A DNA stretch of 61,924 bases. Origin: Beroe ovata (lineage: Eukaryota > Ctenophora > Nuda > Beroida > Beroidae). The stretch is from assembly GCA_946803715.1 (NCBI GenBank), contig CAMPET010000004.1:134732-196655 (forward strand), written 5' to 3'. Of this stretch, positions 18,801 through 29,110 are shown in pieces. Position 1 is the stretch's first letter, and each line of letters begins with the position of its first letter. Below the pieces are notes generated by a model. It had not been told where the DNA came from, made no database searches, and saw nothing but the letters and a program-made list of their open reading frames with translations. A program made the translations under genes and the position numbers.

Positions 18801-21128
18801 ACACCGGAAATCTGTGCCGAGTTTTTGGAAGCGTTTAAGAAAGCCAGGGCAGAACTCCCAGAGCCAGGGTCGATCCCACCAGCGGCGGAGGAGAATGTTG
18901 AGAAACCAGTGGACAACGCCTCGGAACCTCAGACTAACGCCAACGAACCGTTTTCATTTGCCTCACTCGCAGCTAATAGCAGCAGCAAAGCCCCCTTTGC
19001 TTCACAGACGTCTCCGGCAAAGGGGAGTCCGGTGAAAGATGGCAGTCTTTACCGAGAGGAAGAACCAGACATCCACTTTGAGAGACTGGTCAAGCTGGAG
19101 CAGGTTGAGACGGTATCGGGAACAGAGAATGAGGAAACGAAATATACTCACAGATGTAAACTCTATCGGTAAGCGCTAACATTCGTTCATTCCTTCTGAA
19201 AGTAATTTATGATTCGAGTGATTTCCCGGAACATAGAATTTCGGTCTTACCCACTTTACATCTTGCCTACTTATCGGGGTTATCGTTATTTGATGTAAGC
19301 CATGTGTTCTCTGCCAGGTTCGACAAGGAGGCAGCTCAATGGAAGGAGCGAGGTCTGGGTGACATATCAGTGCTATGGGACCGGAGTACTGGAAAAGGGC
19401 GGATCATCATGCGCCGTGAAACAATCCTCAAGTTGTGTTGTAACCACCTCATCACCAAAGAGATGGAGTTCTCCTTCCACCAGGGTGAGTTTACCGTGAG
19501 AAACTGCATTCACTCGACTATAGCAACAAATTATCTTGCCGTGGCCACAAGTGAAGTTACCATGTCAACAAGTGATGTCACCATAGCAAGAAATGGTGAT
19601 GCCATAAAAACAAGTCATGTTACCTTAGCAACAATTGATGTTACCATAGCAACATTGCAACAAATGATGTAGCCATAGCAACAGGTAATGTTATCATACC
19701 AACAAGTGATGTTACCATGGCAACTACTCAAGTGTTTCTCAGGTAACGACAAGTTCCTCACATGGCATACTTTCGCTGATATCTCGGACGATGAACCAGT
19801 GTTTCAACAGCTGGCAGCCCGATTCAAAACAGCTGAAGTTGCAGCAGAATTCAAGCAGGCGGTGATTGACTGTCAGGAAATGCTCGGACAGGTACTTCGA
19901 CGTTGCACATTTATTTCATCCCTAAAATATCACCAAATTGCACTCGTGTTGCCCTATCTCTCGCCACTTCTCATGCCCAATTCCCCAGGTGGACTCCTCT
20001 GTGGACCCAGCTGCAGCTACCGCCAGTGCTGCTATTGACAGTGTCAAGCTGTCAGAGACTCCTTCCTCTGCTGCTAGCAGTAGTGGTGGGGCTGGTGGAT
20101 TTGCAAACCTGATAGCACAGCAAAAGTCCATGTGGACATGTGACACGTGCGCACTGAGGAACAAACAGGAAGCCCCCAAGTGTATTGCTTGCGAAACGCC
20201 CAACCCTGCTGCCCCTCCTCCAGCCCCTGTCAATAAGACAGATGATAAGCCCAGTGCAGGCCCGACCTTCTCATTCGGTATGCCAAGTGCTGCTGCAGGT
20301 TCGGCCCCAACATTCGGCTCATCTGGAGGTTTCACATTCGGCAGCAAACCTCAGAGTCCCACTGCTTCATCCGCCGCTCCTACATTCTCATTTGGGGTTC
20401 CGGCTCCGGAAACCTCCCAGTTCTCATTTGGGACTCCCCAGCCCGCAGCCAGTGCCACTCCAGCATTCACATTTGGCCAGCCCGCAGCTCCTGCCCCCAC
20501 ATTCCAGTTTGGGGCGGGTAGAACACCCGCTGCCCCAGTCGACAAAACCCCTGAGAAGGAAGAACCCAAACCGTCACTCTTCGCGGGCTTTTCATTTGGA
20601 ACCATGCCAAAACAAGATACCGCTCTCATTACAGGTGTGCAGACGGTGGGCAGCCCAACACCCGCGCAAACATCTGTAGATTACAATAAATTCGTGTCTG
20701 AGCCGTCAGAGTCACTGCTTGAGAAGATAACGGCTCCTGATAGAGTGGCAGAAGCTATGGACTGTTCCAGTGCCACCTCTGTGGCAGCATTCCTGGCTAA
20801 ACTTTCCCAAGTGATGAGCAACAAGACGATCAACACGACTCAGATGATAGTGGATTCGGTCCTATCATCCTCCTTTGACCTGGAAAACCCAAGTGTTGTT
20901 ACCAACGAATTGCTAGTTTCTATGGGACTCATTAAGAGCGAGGATAAGAATTTCAAACCCAGTTCCGATGTGGAGAATATGCTGCGACTCATGGCTCACG
21001 CCATAGCACAACCTTACTTCCCTCCAGCCAGTGCTAAGATTGTGTCCGCTTTTGTTAAGAAGGATAAGGAGGTGCTGAGCAACAAAATAACTGATTGCAC
21101 TGAACTGTTTTCGTCTTTCCAAATCTAG
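15826..21128 (+). CDS. RanGAP1-RanBP2 (Nup358) fusion protein
   Basis: Thirteen exons keep one frame to 1200 aa: 15826-15928, 16087-16214, 16328-16564, 16761-16895, 17072-17230, 17336-17446, 17649-17823, 17898-18182, 18268-18460, 18548-19168, 19318-19484, 19743-19891, 19989-21128. Residues 1-350 are the RanGAP leucine-rich-repeat domain, with [13 protein letters not shown] (putative catalytic Arg88) and [19 protein letters not shown]. Then come an acidic stretch (~355-390) and FG-type repeats. Two RanBP2-type Ran-binding domains follow at ~475-605 and ~675-818, each with FDKEA-x-x-WKERG and LMRR or IMRR. A RanBP2-type zinc finger lies at ~868-895 (WTCDTC...NK...CIAC), FG repeats at ~915-1030, and the RanGAP1 C-terminal domain at ~1050-1200 with GLIKSEDK, matching the human SUMO acceptor motif at Lys524 (here Lys1137). 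Known roles: GTP hydrolysis on Ran, nuclear-pore docking and SUMO attachment. The fusion is read directly from the exons; no Nup358 IR repeat, TPR or cyclophilin domain is seen. Confidence 0.9.
16935..17025 (+). repeat. SINE-like dispersed repeat, copy 1 (in RanGAP intron 4)
   Basis: Shares the pattern TGGCGA-CACGG ... AAACAAGGAATCGAAACCGTGG with copies at 30819-30925 and, inverted, 38500-38605. The two blocks resemble the A and B boxes of a tRNA-derived pol III promoter. Confidence 0.55.
19520..19740 (+). repeat. Intronic minisatellite (~20-bp unit)
   Basis: Imperfect tandem copies of a unit like GTTACCATAGCAACAAGTGAT fill the intron between the two exons of the second Ran-binding domain. 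Confidence 0.75.
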
Positions 21129-22113
21129 TCTACCATTTAAGCAATGATGTTATTTTATTTTTCGCAGGAATTGCTTAACGATACCGAGTATGAATGCTTA
21201 CATTTTTCCCATTTATAAGAACTGGACAACAACTGTGCTGATTAATAAAGTTATTCTGATCACGATGATTGATTCATCCTTATGAAGAAGACTTCATTCT
21301 CGATAACAGCTGTTTTATGTCTCCCAACGATGGAACTTCAACTTGAGATGTAGATTCCAAAGACATTTTCCCGCCAAAATTGCACGCGTCATGAAGCGCG
21401 CAGCGCACTTATAATTGAACACGACGCGCGCTAAGCCAATTTTAAAATACTCCGGAGATCGCGCGCAAGGTGAATTATGCGCGCATCTACGCGTCCCAAA
21501 TTTTGCCCCACAGAATTACCCTACAGTATTACGAACCCGAAACCGATGGTCAGCGTTTTCAGGGTCAATCTCAGGGTATGAACTGCTGTGTGGGACAGAC
21601 AAAGTTCAGGATGCATAGACAGCAGCAGGACGCTAAAATCTAGTTGAGGTCAGAAAAAGTGTCCCGTTTTAACCGAATAATGACGGATATCCCCACATTT
21701 GTCGTTATAACGATAAATCAGAACCTGTATTACACTTCTTCTCAGTTTACTACTATTATATGATGAAGATATTGAAAACTATCAAATACTGTAACACCAC
21801 AAAGATAAATCGGAATTTGAGACACTGGGCACGATTGTTTTGTCGTCATACTAAGGCAAAAGGCAAAAGTCCCATTTTCGTGATACTTTTTCATGAATAT
21901 TGGACGTGTTAAACCAGACACAAGACCGAATAATCAGTGTCTTATCAATCAAAATGTGGACTGAACAATGATAACAAATTCCCGACTCATTGATAACATA
22001 CTTCTCTCATTACATGAAATTAAACACCCCAAACTTTAGCATCTTGTGACACTTAGGAATCAGAACAAGTATTCGTTTCGCTTACTCCCCAATTCCGTTT
22101 ATAATTGCACGAA
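21129..22113. other. Intergenic: RanGAP 3' end and cathepsin B 5' flank
   Basis: AATAAA at 21244-21249 is the likely polyadenylation signal of the fusion gene. A GCGC-rich patch lies at 21385-21500. No other feature is seen up to the cathepsin B start. Confidence 0.6.
21244..21249 (+). terminator. Polyadenylation signal of the RanGAP fusion gene
   Basis: AATAAA 115 bp after the stop codon. Confidence 0.6.
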
Positions 22114-24351
22114 ATGTTCGGTTTGATACTAGCGGTATGTGCGCTGGTAAGTCCAGCTTCTACAATGGACTTGCTAGGCGACGGGATGATTCAGCATCTC
22201 AACAGAAGACCTAACATGACATGGGTTGCGGGAAGAAACTTCGCTGTAAGTTCATTTCCGTTTTACTTGAATCATCTCAGCCGCAGTTATTATCAACATT
22301 CGATTCCCACGAACACAAACTGATAATACCTACTTTCAAATGCAGGGTCAGTCGATGAGTGATGTGGTGAAGCTACTAGGCGCTAAGAAGAGTGAGTTCT
22401 GGAAAGGCAAACTCCCTACTATGAAACACAGCATTGATCTGGACGCCATCCCTGATAGCTTCGACTCCCGAACAGCATGGCCCGACTGCCCCTCCATTGG
22501 TACCATTAGGGACCAAGGGGAATGTGGGAGCTGCTGGGCATTTGGCGCAGCTGAGGCAATGAGCGATAGAACTTGTATTCATAGCCAGGGAAATATTCAG
22601 GTGCGTGTGCGTATAAAACTATAAAAGGTGTTAAACAGTCTTGTTCCATCTTTTAATGGCTTCACGAGTTAAGCAATCAATACTAGTGCCAAAATATGGT
22701 TCATGAGACCCGCCGACTCAACATAAGAACGATTTGTCTCGAATATGTAAATCATATAGTGGGAGTGTGTTTCAGAAATGTTATAAAATGTCGGGCCACA
22801 CTCATTAAAACTTGTCGTCATTGTTTTCATACAGCTCCTTCTTGTTCTAAGAAGTTGAGCACTGTTTTGGCGAGATTTTTCTACTAATCCAGTCAAGAAT
22901 GTTATAAAACTGAAGGTTGATACCGGACTGGTATTTTGAAAAGTTGGCAATGGGACAGACAGTAGGTAAATTCTTTACTCAGGTCAACATATCAGCGGAA
23001 AATCTGCTATCCTGTTGCTATAGCTGTGGATTTGGATGTAATGGTGGTTTTCCTCCTGCAGCTTGGTACTACTGGACAGGTGAAATTCACTCACTCACTC
23101 ATCCAGTCACTCACATTCTTACCTCACACACACTGCACACATTCTCACCTCACNGTATTTTGAAAAGTTGGCAATGGGACAGACAGTAAATTCTTTACTC
23201 AGGTCAACATATCAGCGGAAAATCTGCTGTCCTGTTGTTATAGCTGTGGATTTGGATGTAATGGTGGTTTTCCTCCTGCGGCTTGGTACTACTGGACAGG
23301 TGAAATTCACTCACTCACTCACTCACGCACTCACCTACTCTTTTACTCTCTCGATCACTCATCCAGTCACTCACGCGCTCGCTCGCTCAGACACACACAC
23401 ACACACTCACACACACACACACACACACAGACACACAAACATACACACACACACACACTCACTTATTCCCCAGAGAATGGCTTGGTAACCGGAGGGCAGT
23501 ACGAATCGGAATCAGGATGTCAGCCGTACTCCTTCAGAAAGTGCGAACACCACACAACGGGACCGTATGCTCCTTGCACAGGCGATAATCCTACACCCAA
23601 GTGTTCACACAAGTGTAGGGAGGGTGAGTTTTGGCAAATTTCCAGCACATTCGGCATCATTGATCTTGACTCTTGAGAAACAACAGCAGCTGCGTATCTA
23701 TCTCATGCCACAATCCTGTGGCTGAGTGAAGCCACCAAACTATCAGCCTTAGTCAGTCCATGCCACATTCCCTGAATCCCACCCTCTCTCTGTGCCCCAG
23801 GTTACAGTGTGAAGTACAGACATGATCTCCATTTTGGCAAGACGGCGTATAACGTGGACTCGGACATTGCCACTATTCAGACAGAGATCATGAAGAACGG
23901 GCCAGTGGAGGGGGCGTTCAGTGTGTACTCTGATTTCCCGCTCTATAAGAGTGGTGTATATCAGCATGTTTCGGGTAGGGAAACTGTAATCTGGATGTAA
24001 TAACAACGAAAAAATCATGGAATTTTGATATGAAATTGTTCAGATATGGCATATTTCAGTGACACGTGTTTAGTTTTTCCAATAAGGACACGCACTAGAA
24101 TAATAACTGAAACTTCTCTCACACTCCAACGTCTCCCTCCAGGTTCGGAGTTGGGTGGGCACGCAATCCGTATTCTCGGGTGGGGAGTGGAGGACTCTGT
24201 ACCGTACTGGCTCGTTGCCAACTCTTGGAACCCCACCTGGGGAGACGAGGGGTATTTCAAGATACTCCGGGGCTCGAACGAGTGTGGGATTGAGGAGGAG
24301 ATTGTAGCTGGAATACCTCGTGAGAATAACGCAGTCGAGATGGAGATATGA
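22114..24351 (+). CDS. CTSB: Cathepsin B (papain-family cysteine protease)
   Basis: Exons 22114-22245, 22346-22600, 22983-23079 (or its twin 23203-23299), 23474-23623, 23801-23974 and 24143-24351 give 338 aa; human CTSB is 339. A hydrophobic signal peptide ([16 protein letters not shown]) is followed by a short propeptide with the N-x-T-W-x-A-G-x-N-F motif. The mature enzyme starts near [14 protein letters not shown]. The catalytic Cys is in [12 protein letters not shown], the His in [12 protein letters not shown] and the Asn in [10 protein letters not shown]. The occluding loop specific to cathepsin B, which gives dipeptidyl-carboxypeptidase activity, is present as C-E-H-H-T-T-G...[10 protein letters not shown] with both loop histidines. 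It is a lysosomal protease by homology. Exon 3 occurs twice around an N (23154); only one copy fits a functional protein, so the second is most likely an assembly duplication. Confidence 0.93.
22917..23300. repeat. Cathepsin B exon 3 duplicated around an assembly N (23154)
   Basis: The segment from TTTTGAAAAGTTGGCAATGG through exon 3 and its GT donor occurs at about 22934-23090 and again at 23158-23310, with a few synonymous differences and a small indel. The junction carries a single N. Confidence 0.8.
23385..23460 (+). repeat. (CA)n / CACT microsatellite
   Basis: CA-rich simple repeat filling the end of the cathepsin B intron before the exon at 23474. Confidence 0.85.
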
Positions 24352-25928
24352 GATGAGAATCGGGTTGACCCTCAATAATTAGATGAATTCATGTGAGAAG
24401 TAATTTTTGTGAGATGTCGGGATTTTGAGTTGGAAAATGCGACTTATCTCTGAGTGGCGTATGCTTCTCGATTCGAGTCAAGAGTTGACTGATTTTCCTT
24501 TGGATATTCCCTTGTGTTAAATGTACTCTTTTCGCGGCAAATATTCAACATTCATACCTACGGCTCCTCACTTACTACTACCTCAATTATAGGTTTTTGA
24601 ATTTTTCCGGTCTCAGATTACTTGGCTGCTCTTCTTACTGCAATGCGTTATTGGGGAACTAACAACGTGAATTCGATTTGCCTGGTTCGGGAGCGTAAGG
24701 AGAGCCTAGAAACGGTCATAGCAACGAACCACTATCCCTGGATCACCAGAATATAGAATTCCCCTAATTCTATAAACATCTACCATGTAATCCGCTGGGA
24801 AAACTTGAGCGGTCACGTGCGAGAACACGTGTCATGGTCACGTGACTTAGCAACACGTGATTCGCACGTTTTGGTGGTATCCGTGGATTTCAAATCAAGA
24901 TAGCTTGAATAACTTGATGAACTATGTCAAAATTGAGGCTTAACCCACTTATCAAAGTATCGAATTTGTCATCTTCCTTCCTAACAAGAGATAAGTTGTT
25001 CATTAACGTTCACCAGCTGAGAAATTTCTCTTGTCAAAAATAGGACTGAAGAAATGGTATCATTCAGCTAAATTTAGCCATTACACTTTTCCCTGCAATG
25101 AAGTGATAGATGCGCGAATCATCAGCAACATAGTATCCTGGCGATATATCTGCTGAGCACCAGCCATGCAGGTCAATTACAGGCCAATTCTGTAGCGTTT
25201 TTGTAAGTAATATTGCAGGATAAAGTTTAATTTCCTTGTTATTAAAGTGCTGAGTATATTTATGACTGTTAAGTATGAGCCTCTTTCTCTCAGTTGTGTT
25301 ATGATGGCTGACACAGGTGGCAGAAAAGCATTCTAAATATTGACTGGCCAGGGATGAGAAAGAGATTTATTTTAAAATATGCGTTCAAATCAGTGAACCA
25401 GGTCTGAATAGAACACAATGGTTTATTGATTAGATGTCTTTGCTCTGTGTAGGAGTGCATGCCCAGAGCGCATACTACATGCTGCGCAATTGGTATGCTC
25501 CTCTAGCAATACAATTGAGATGCAATTGTCGGACTATAGCTCAACAAGTACTATATGCTTGATACACAAATAAAGCAAAGTCCGATGAATACTCTCTCTC
25601 AGTGGTGTGTGTCACGTGACTATTCCTCACATGACAGTCATCTGACAGTGTTCCCAATGTGCATCTCCATCTGTCAGCCGCTCTTTTTTCGTCATCCACT
25701 ACCGTTAAGATTAATGTCGTTAATGCGATTACTTTGAAATCTAGTCCCCTCTTGGATTACTAGGCGCGCAGCTCATTACAGAGTCACGTGACTTTGGGCT
25801 GGCCAATCAGAGACGAGCTCTGGCGTTACGAGAATCTCCACTGCTAAGTCTCCTCCTTCTCCTCCTCCACCACTATCTCCGAACTCGAGTAGTTTACACT
25901 TGACCTATTAACTTTGTGATCATCGCAC
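24352..25928. other. Intergenic region with a CACGTG cluster
   Basis: No exon is recognised between cathepsin B and the basonuclin-like gene. The stretch carries palindromic E-boxes, listed separately. Confidence 0.55.
24814..24859. promoter_or_regulatory. Four CACGTG E-boxes in 46 bp
   Basis: CACGTG occurs at 24814, 24826, 24839 and 24854. The third lies in a full GTCACGTGAC palindrome (24837-24846), the CLEAR/TFEB-type core. Further perfect GTCACGTGAC copies lie at 25611-25620 and 25783-25792, upstream of the next gene. Confidence 0.5.
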
Positions 25929-28900
25929 ATGATGGCTATCCCCCCGGATCACTATGAAGTGGCGCCCCCTGTGGACCATGGCTGGGCTGCCCTCCACAAC
26001 ATGCTTTCCAAGGACACCACATCGGAGGAACTGAAGTCTGTGTGGACCACGGCTGCTCTTGTTCTCAAGGGTTACGATGCTGTTCCCGTAGAGTTGAAGA
26101 TCCTCCTCGATCGATTGTTTGCAACGTATCATGAGAGTGTAAGGATGGAACGCCGGCACAGACTCGCCTACTTGGGATGGAGCGAAGAGGAATACGAACG
26201 CGGCTATAAGATTGTGGTAAGTGGGACAGGGGGCCGGACACTCTGAGTGGGCCAGGGGGTGGCCCACCGCCTTCTCTCCACGGAGATCAGGGGGCAGCCA
26301 CCCCTCCCTGAGATACTAGGTGGGGGAGCAGGTAGCGGACTCGAAGTAGTGAAAAACAAAGTAGTGCAGTCGATAGTAAGCTTTATGAAGGAGCACAATG
26401 TGGCCGTGCATCACACCAACAGCTGGCACTGACAACGAACCAACTAGGTAGCTGAGACAACACTGATAGGCACACGCACACAGGGAGCCCCACAGGCTTG
26501 TCCATGGCTCAGGGAGCTGGGCAGGGCAGCAGCAGAGAGCCTGCCGCACACCCGCGGTGTCCGGGGAGGTGGCAATGTGTTGTAAAAATGTACAGGGAGC
26601 TACTCCTGCCACCATCAATGCCACAATGCCACCTCCCCTGCTTGATATCAGTCCCACCCATCGTGTCTCATCGACATTATTATCAACTAGTTTATAATTC
26701 TATCCGCCGATGCTTGATGCTCGATGTATCTAAACTTTGCAACTTGGTCTCAGTTTTTTCTATTCATCTAACTTCAATTCAAACTAATGCGATCAGCATA
26801 GCAATCTCAGTTGTCATGTGCTTCAGTAGGTTGATTTATTTTCCTCTCGAGTAATATCGCAGTCTAAGGACACTAAAATAAATTGTTTTGTTTCTTGGCC
26901 TTGCTTTGACCAGTCATCGATCCAATGTCGACTATTTGCTTTGTGTAGGTAATCTTCACGATTGCCCCATCCCAATAGGTACTCGGGATTCTTCATGATC
27001 ATGAACTTTCATAATAGTTCTGAGATCCTATCCCAACTCATGTTAGATAACACCAGCACACTCCAGCTAACTCGGAATTAACAATGGGCACACCTCAAGC
27101 TAACAAAAGGCACACCCTGAGCTAACAATAGGCACAACTGGAGTCACGCCTGTGCAGTGAGGTGTATTGGCATGGCACCCTTATTGAAACATTACTCCAT
27201 GACTATTGCCTTTCAAGTGTCTTGCATGACATCTGAAGAAGTGGAATACCTATCACAGTTACAATGGAAAGCCACCAATGCTTGGTATAGAAGGAACAGG
27301 ATTCTTCGTTGACGTTTTAATAAGATGCTGGATCAATCAGCTGGAAAACGCTCACGATATCGCCTTTTTACTGCCTTGGTAAATCTCACCCTGGCGGGGC
27401 CATACCTCCTAAAAGCATCGTCCTCTACGACATCTATTTTCCACGGCAGTGTTATTTTCACAGCATATTCTCATATATCACGAGTTCTCAAAGTGGACCC
27501 TAACGATCACACATTCTCTTTCCCCCCAGGACAACACTGGACGAGAACTGTCCAGATGGAGTAGATGGCGGGAACCGATCGAGACTATCCGGACATTTGT
27601 CAAGTATCCGTGTACCCAGGAGATAGCTCTCAACATGCTGGAGGAGCTGGAGAGAAGAGAAGATGAGCATGATCCACACATGGATTACAGTGAGTTGCTA
27701 TGGAAACTATAAGAATAAACTGCATGTTGTCATGGTAACTTCATCATGCACACAATATGGGATATTGAACACTGTTTGATACGATGAAGTTCTGATCATG
27801 TCAATTTACAGATTGGTTTAAGTTTCAAATATGGATACATTCTCCATATCACTAGGTATCGAGTTCCTGGTAACCCATTCCCAATGCCCGTGAGTTATTG
27901 ATCTAATCATCTGCAGGCAACGACCTGGCAGGCTCCAGTCGGAAAAGAGCCCGCAAGAAGCAAACTCGCACAGTTCCCTGCCCAGAGCCCGGCTGTAGTA
28001 GGATGTGCAGGAGTCAAGCTGAACTTGCAATCCATCGTAACTCCCACACCAAGGTAAGTTGGACTTCGCTGTCAATAAATCTACTTACGAAATTCAATGA
28101 ATTGGATATTATTTGAATGTCATTCAAATTTTATACGATCAAAGCTCGTGTGATTCTCTCTCTTTTTTTGCTAAATTCCTGTGTACAACAACAATTCAAA
28201 TTGTCCGTGACACGCCTATACTTTTTACTGCATTTCTCTTCATGACGTGTAAACATGACTCTGTAATATTGCGATGCGTGACATGTATCATTTGCGTAGG
28301 AGCGCCCATTTAAATGCCCATGGAACACTTGCATAAGTGCATTTGGGGATAAGTCTACGATGAAAAGCCACTACTCTGCCATTCATCTAAAGGTAGAATA
28401 TTGTCATAAACTTCACGAAAAAGTATAGGTGTGTGTACGTGTCAGAAAAATATCGAATTTCGTCGGAACGCTTCTTTTTGTCGCTGTTAATCAGTACCAC
28501 GCCTATACTTTTTGCATGAAACATCTCAATCAATTTGAAACCAATAAGTATGGTCATTCTTTCATCACTTTCTTCGATTTCAAACACTGCAACCTACATA
28601 TTTCTCCAAATAGGATTTGAAGTTTAAGTGCAAAGTTCCTGGGTGTACTAAAGCATTTGGGACCGCCAGGAGTCGAAACAGACACAGTGAAAACATCAAG
28701 TTACATCAGCAGCTGTTTGCTCAGAACTACCCTAACACACAGATACCCATACACTTCAACACCCCTCCTCCCCCTACATTCAGGTAACCCTAGCAACTTC
28801 AATCATAGCAACATGCTCGCATAGCAACACGTAGTTGTTTCCCTGACAACAGAAGCTTACAATAGAATGTCAGCATCTAACTGAACAACTCCTCTCCAGC

Positions 28901-29110
28901 TGCTACGAAAGTACTTTCCTGCCCCCTAACTACGTGGGGTTCAGCCCCTATTCCTCCTCCCTGCCCGGGACCATGGGGCCAGCTGCCGTGGACTGCAAGC
29001 CCCCACTCGGGACCATCCAGCCCAACTCCACCACCGCCCTACTCTACTCGGATTGTAAACCGCCCGGCTCCTACAGTCCGGGCATCAACATGCCCCCGCA
29101 TTGTGTATGA
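25929..29110 (+). CDS. Basonuclin-like C2H2 zinc-finger protein
   Basis: Five exons in frame, 25929-26216, 27530-27689, 27917-28053, 28614-28783 and 28900-29110, encode 321 aa. Two adjacent C2H2 fingers lie at about residues 165-222: C-P-E-P-G-C-x8-ELAIHRNSH, then C-K-V-P-G-C-x6[14 protein letters not shown]. The second has the S-R-x-R-H-S-x-N-x-x-L-H signature of basonuclin/Disconnected-type paired fingers. Between them the linker is short. The N-terminal ~96 residues form a helical region ([15 protein letters not shown]) of unknown fold, and exon 2 encodes a charged helix with EELERREDE. The C terminus is Pro/Ser/Tyr-rich and could be an activation region. A nuclear DNA-binding regulator is inferred. 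Basonuclins carry several finger pairs; this has one. AATAAA lies at 29297-29302. Confidence 0.65.
28207..28515. repeat. Short inverted repeats in an intron of the zinc-finger gene
   Basis: ACGCCTATACTTTTT occurs near 28213 and again near 28500, with a reverse-complement copy (AAAAAGTATAGGTGTG) near 28420. It may be the ends of a small MITE. Confidence 0.4.

Noticed and set aside
19922-20629. Ala/Gly/Pro-rich minus-strand frames opposite the RanGAP fusion gene
   Set aside because: Antisense shadows of the FG-repeat and zinc-finger exon.
22669-22950. Minus- and plus-strand frames of 60-90 codons in a cathepsin B intron
   Set aside because: No family resemblance and no splice context; intron sequence.
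23385-23460. Direct repeats checked as a possible CRISPR-like array
   Set aside because: A simple (CA)n microsatellite without spacers, in a eukaryotic intron.
26498-26854. 118-codon plus-strand frame in the first intron of the zinc-finger gene
   Set aside because: No recognisable sequence; the exons on either side join in frame without it.
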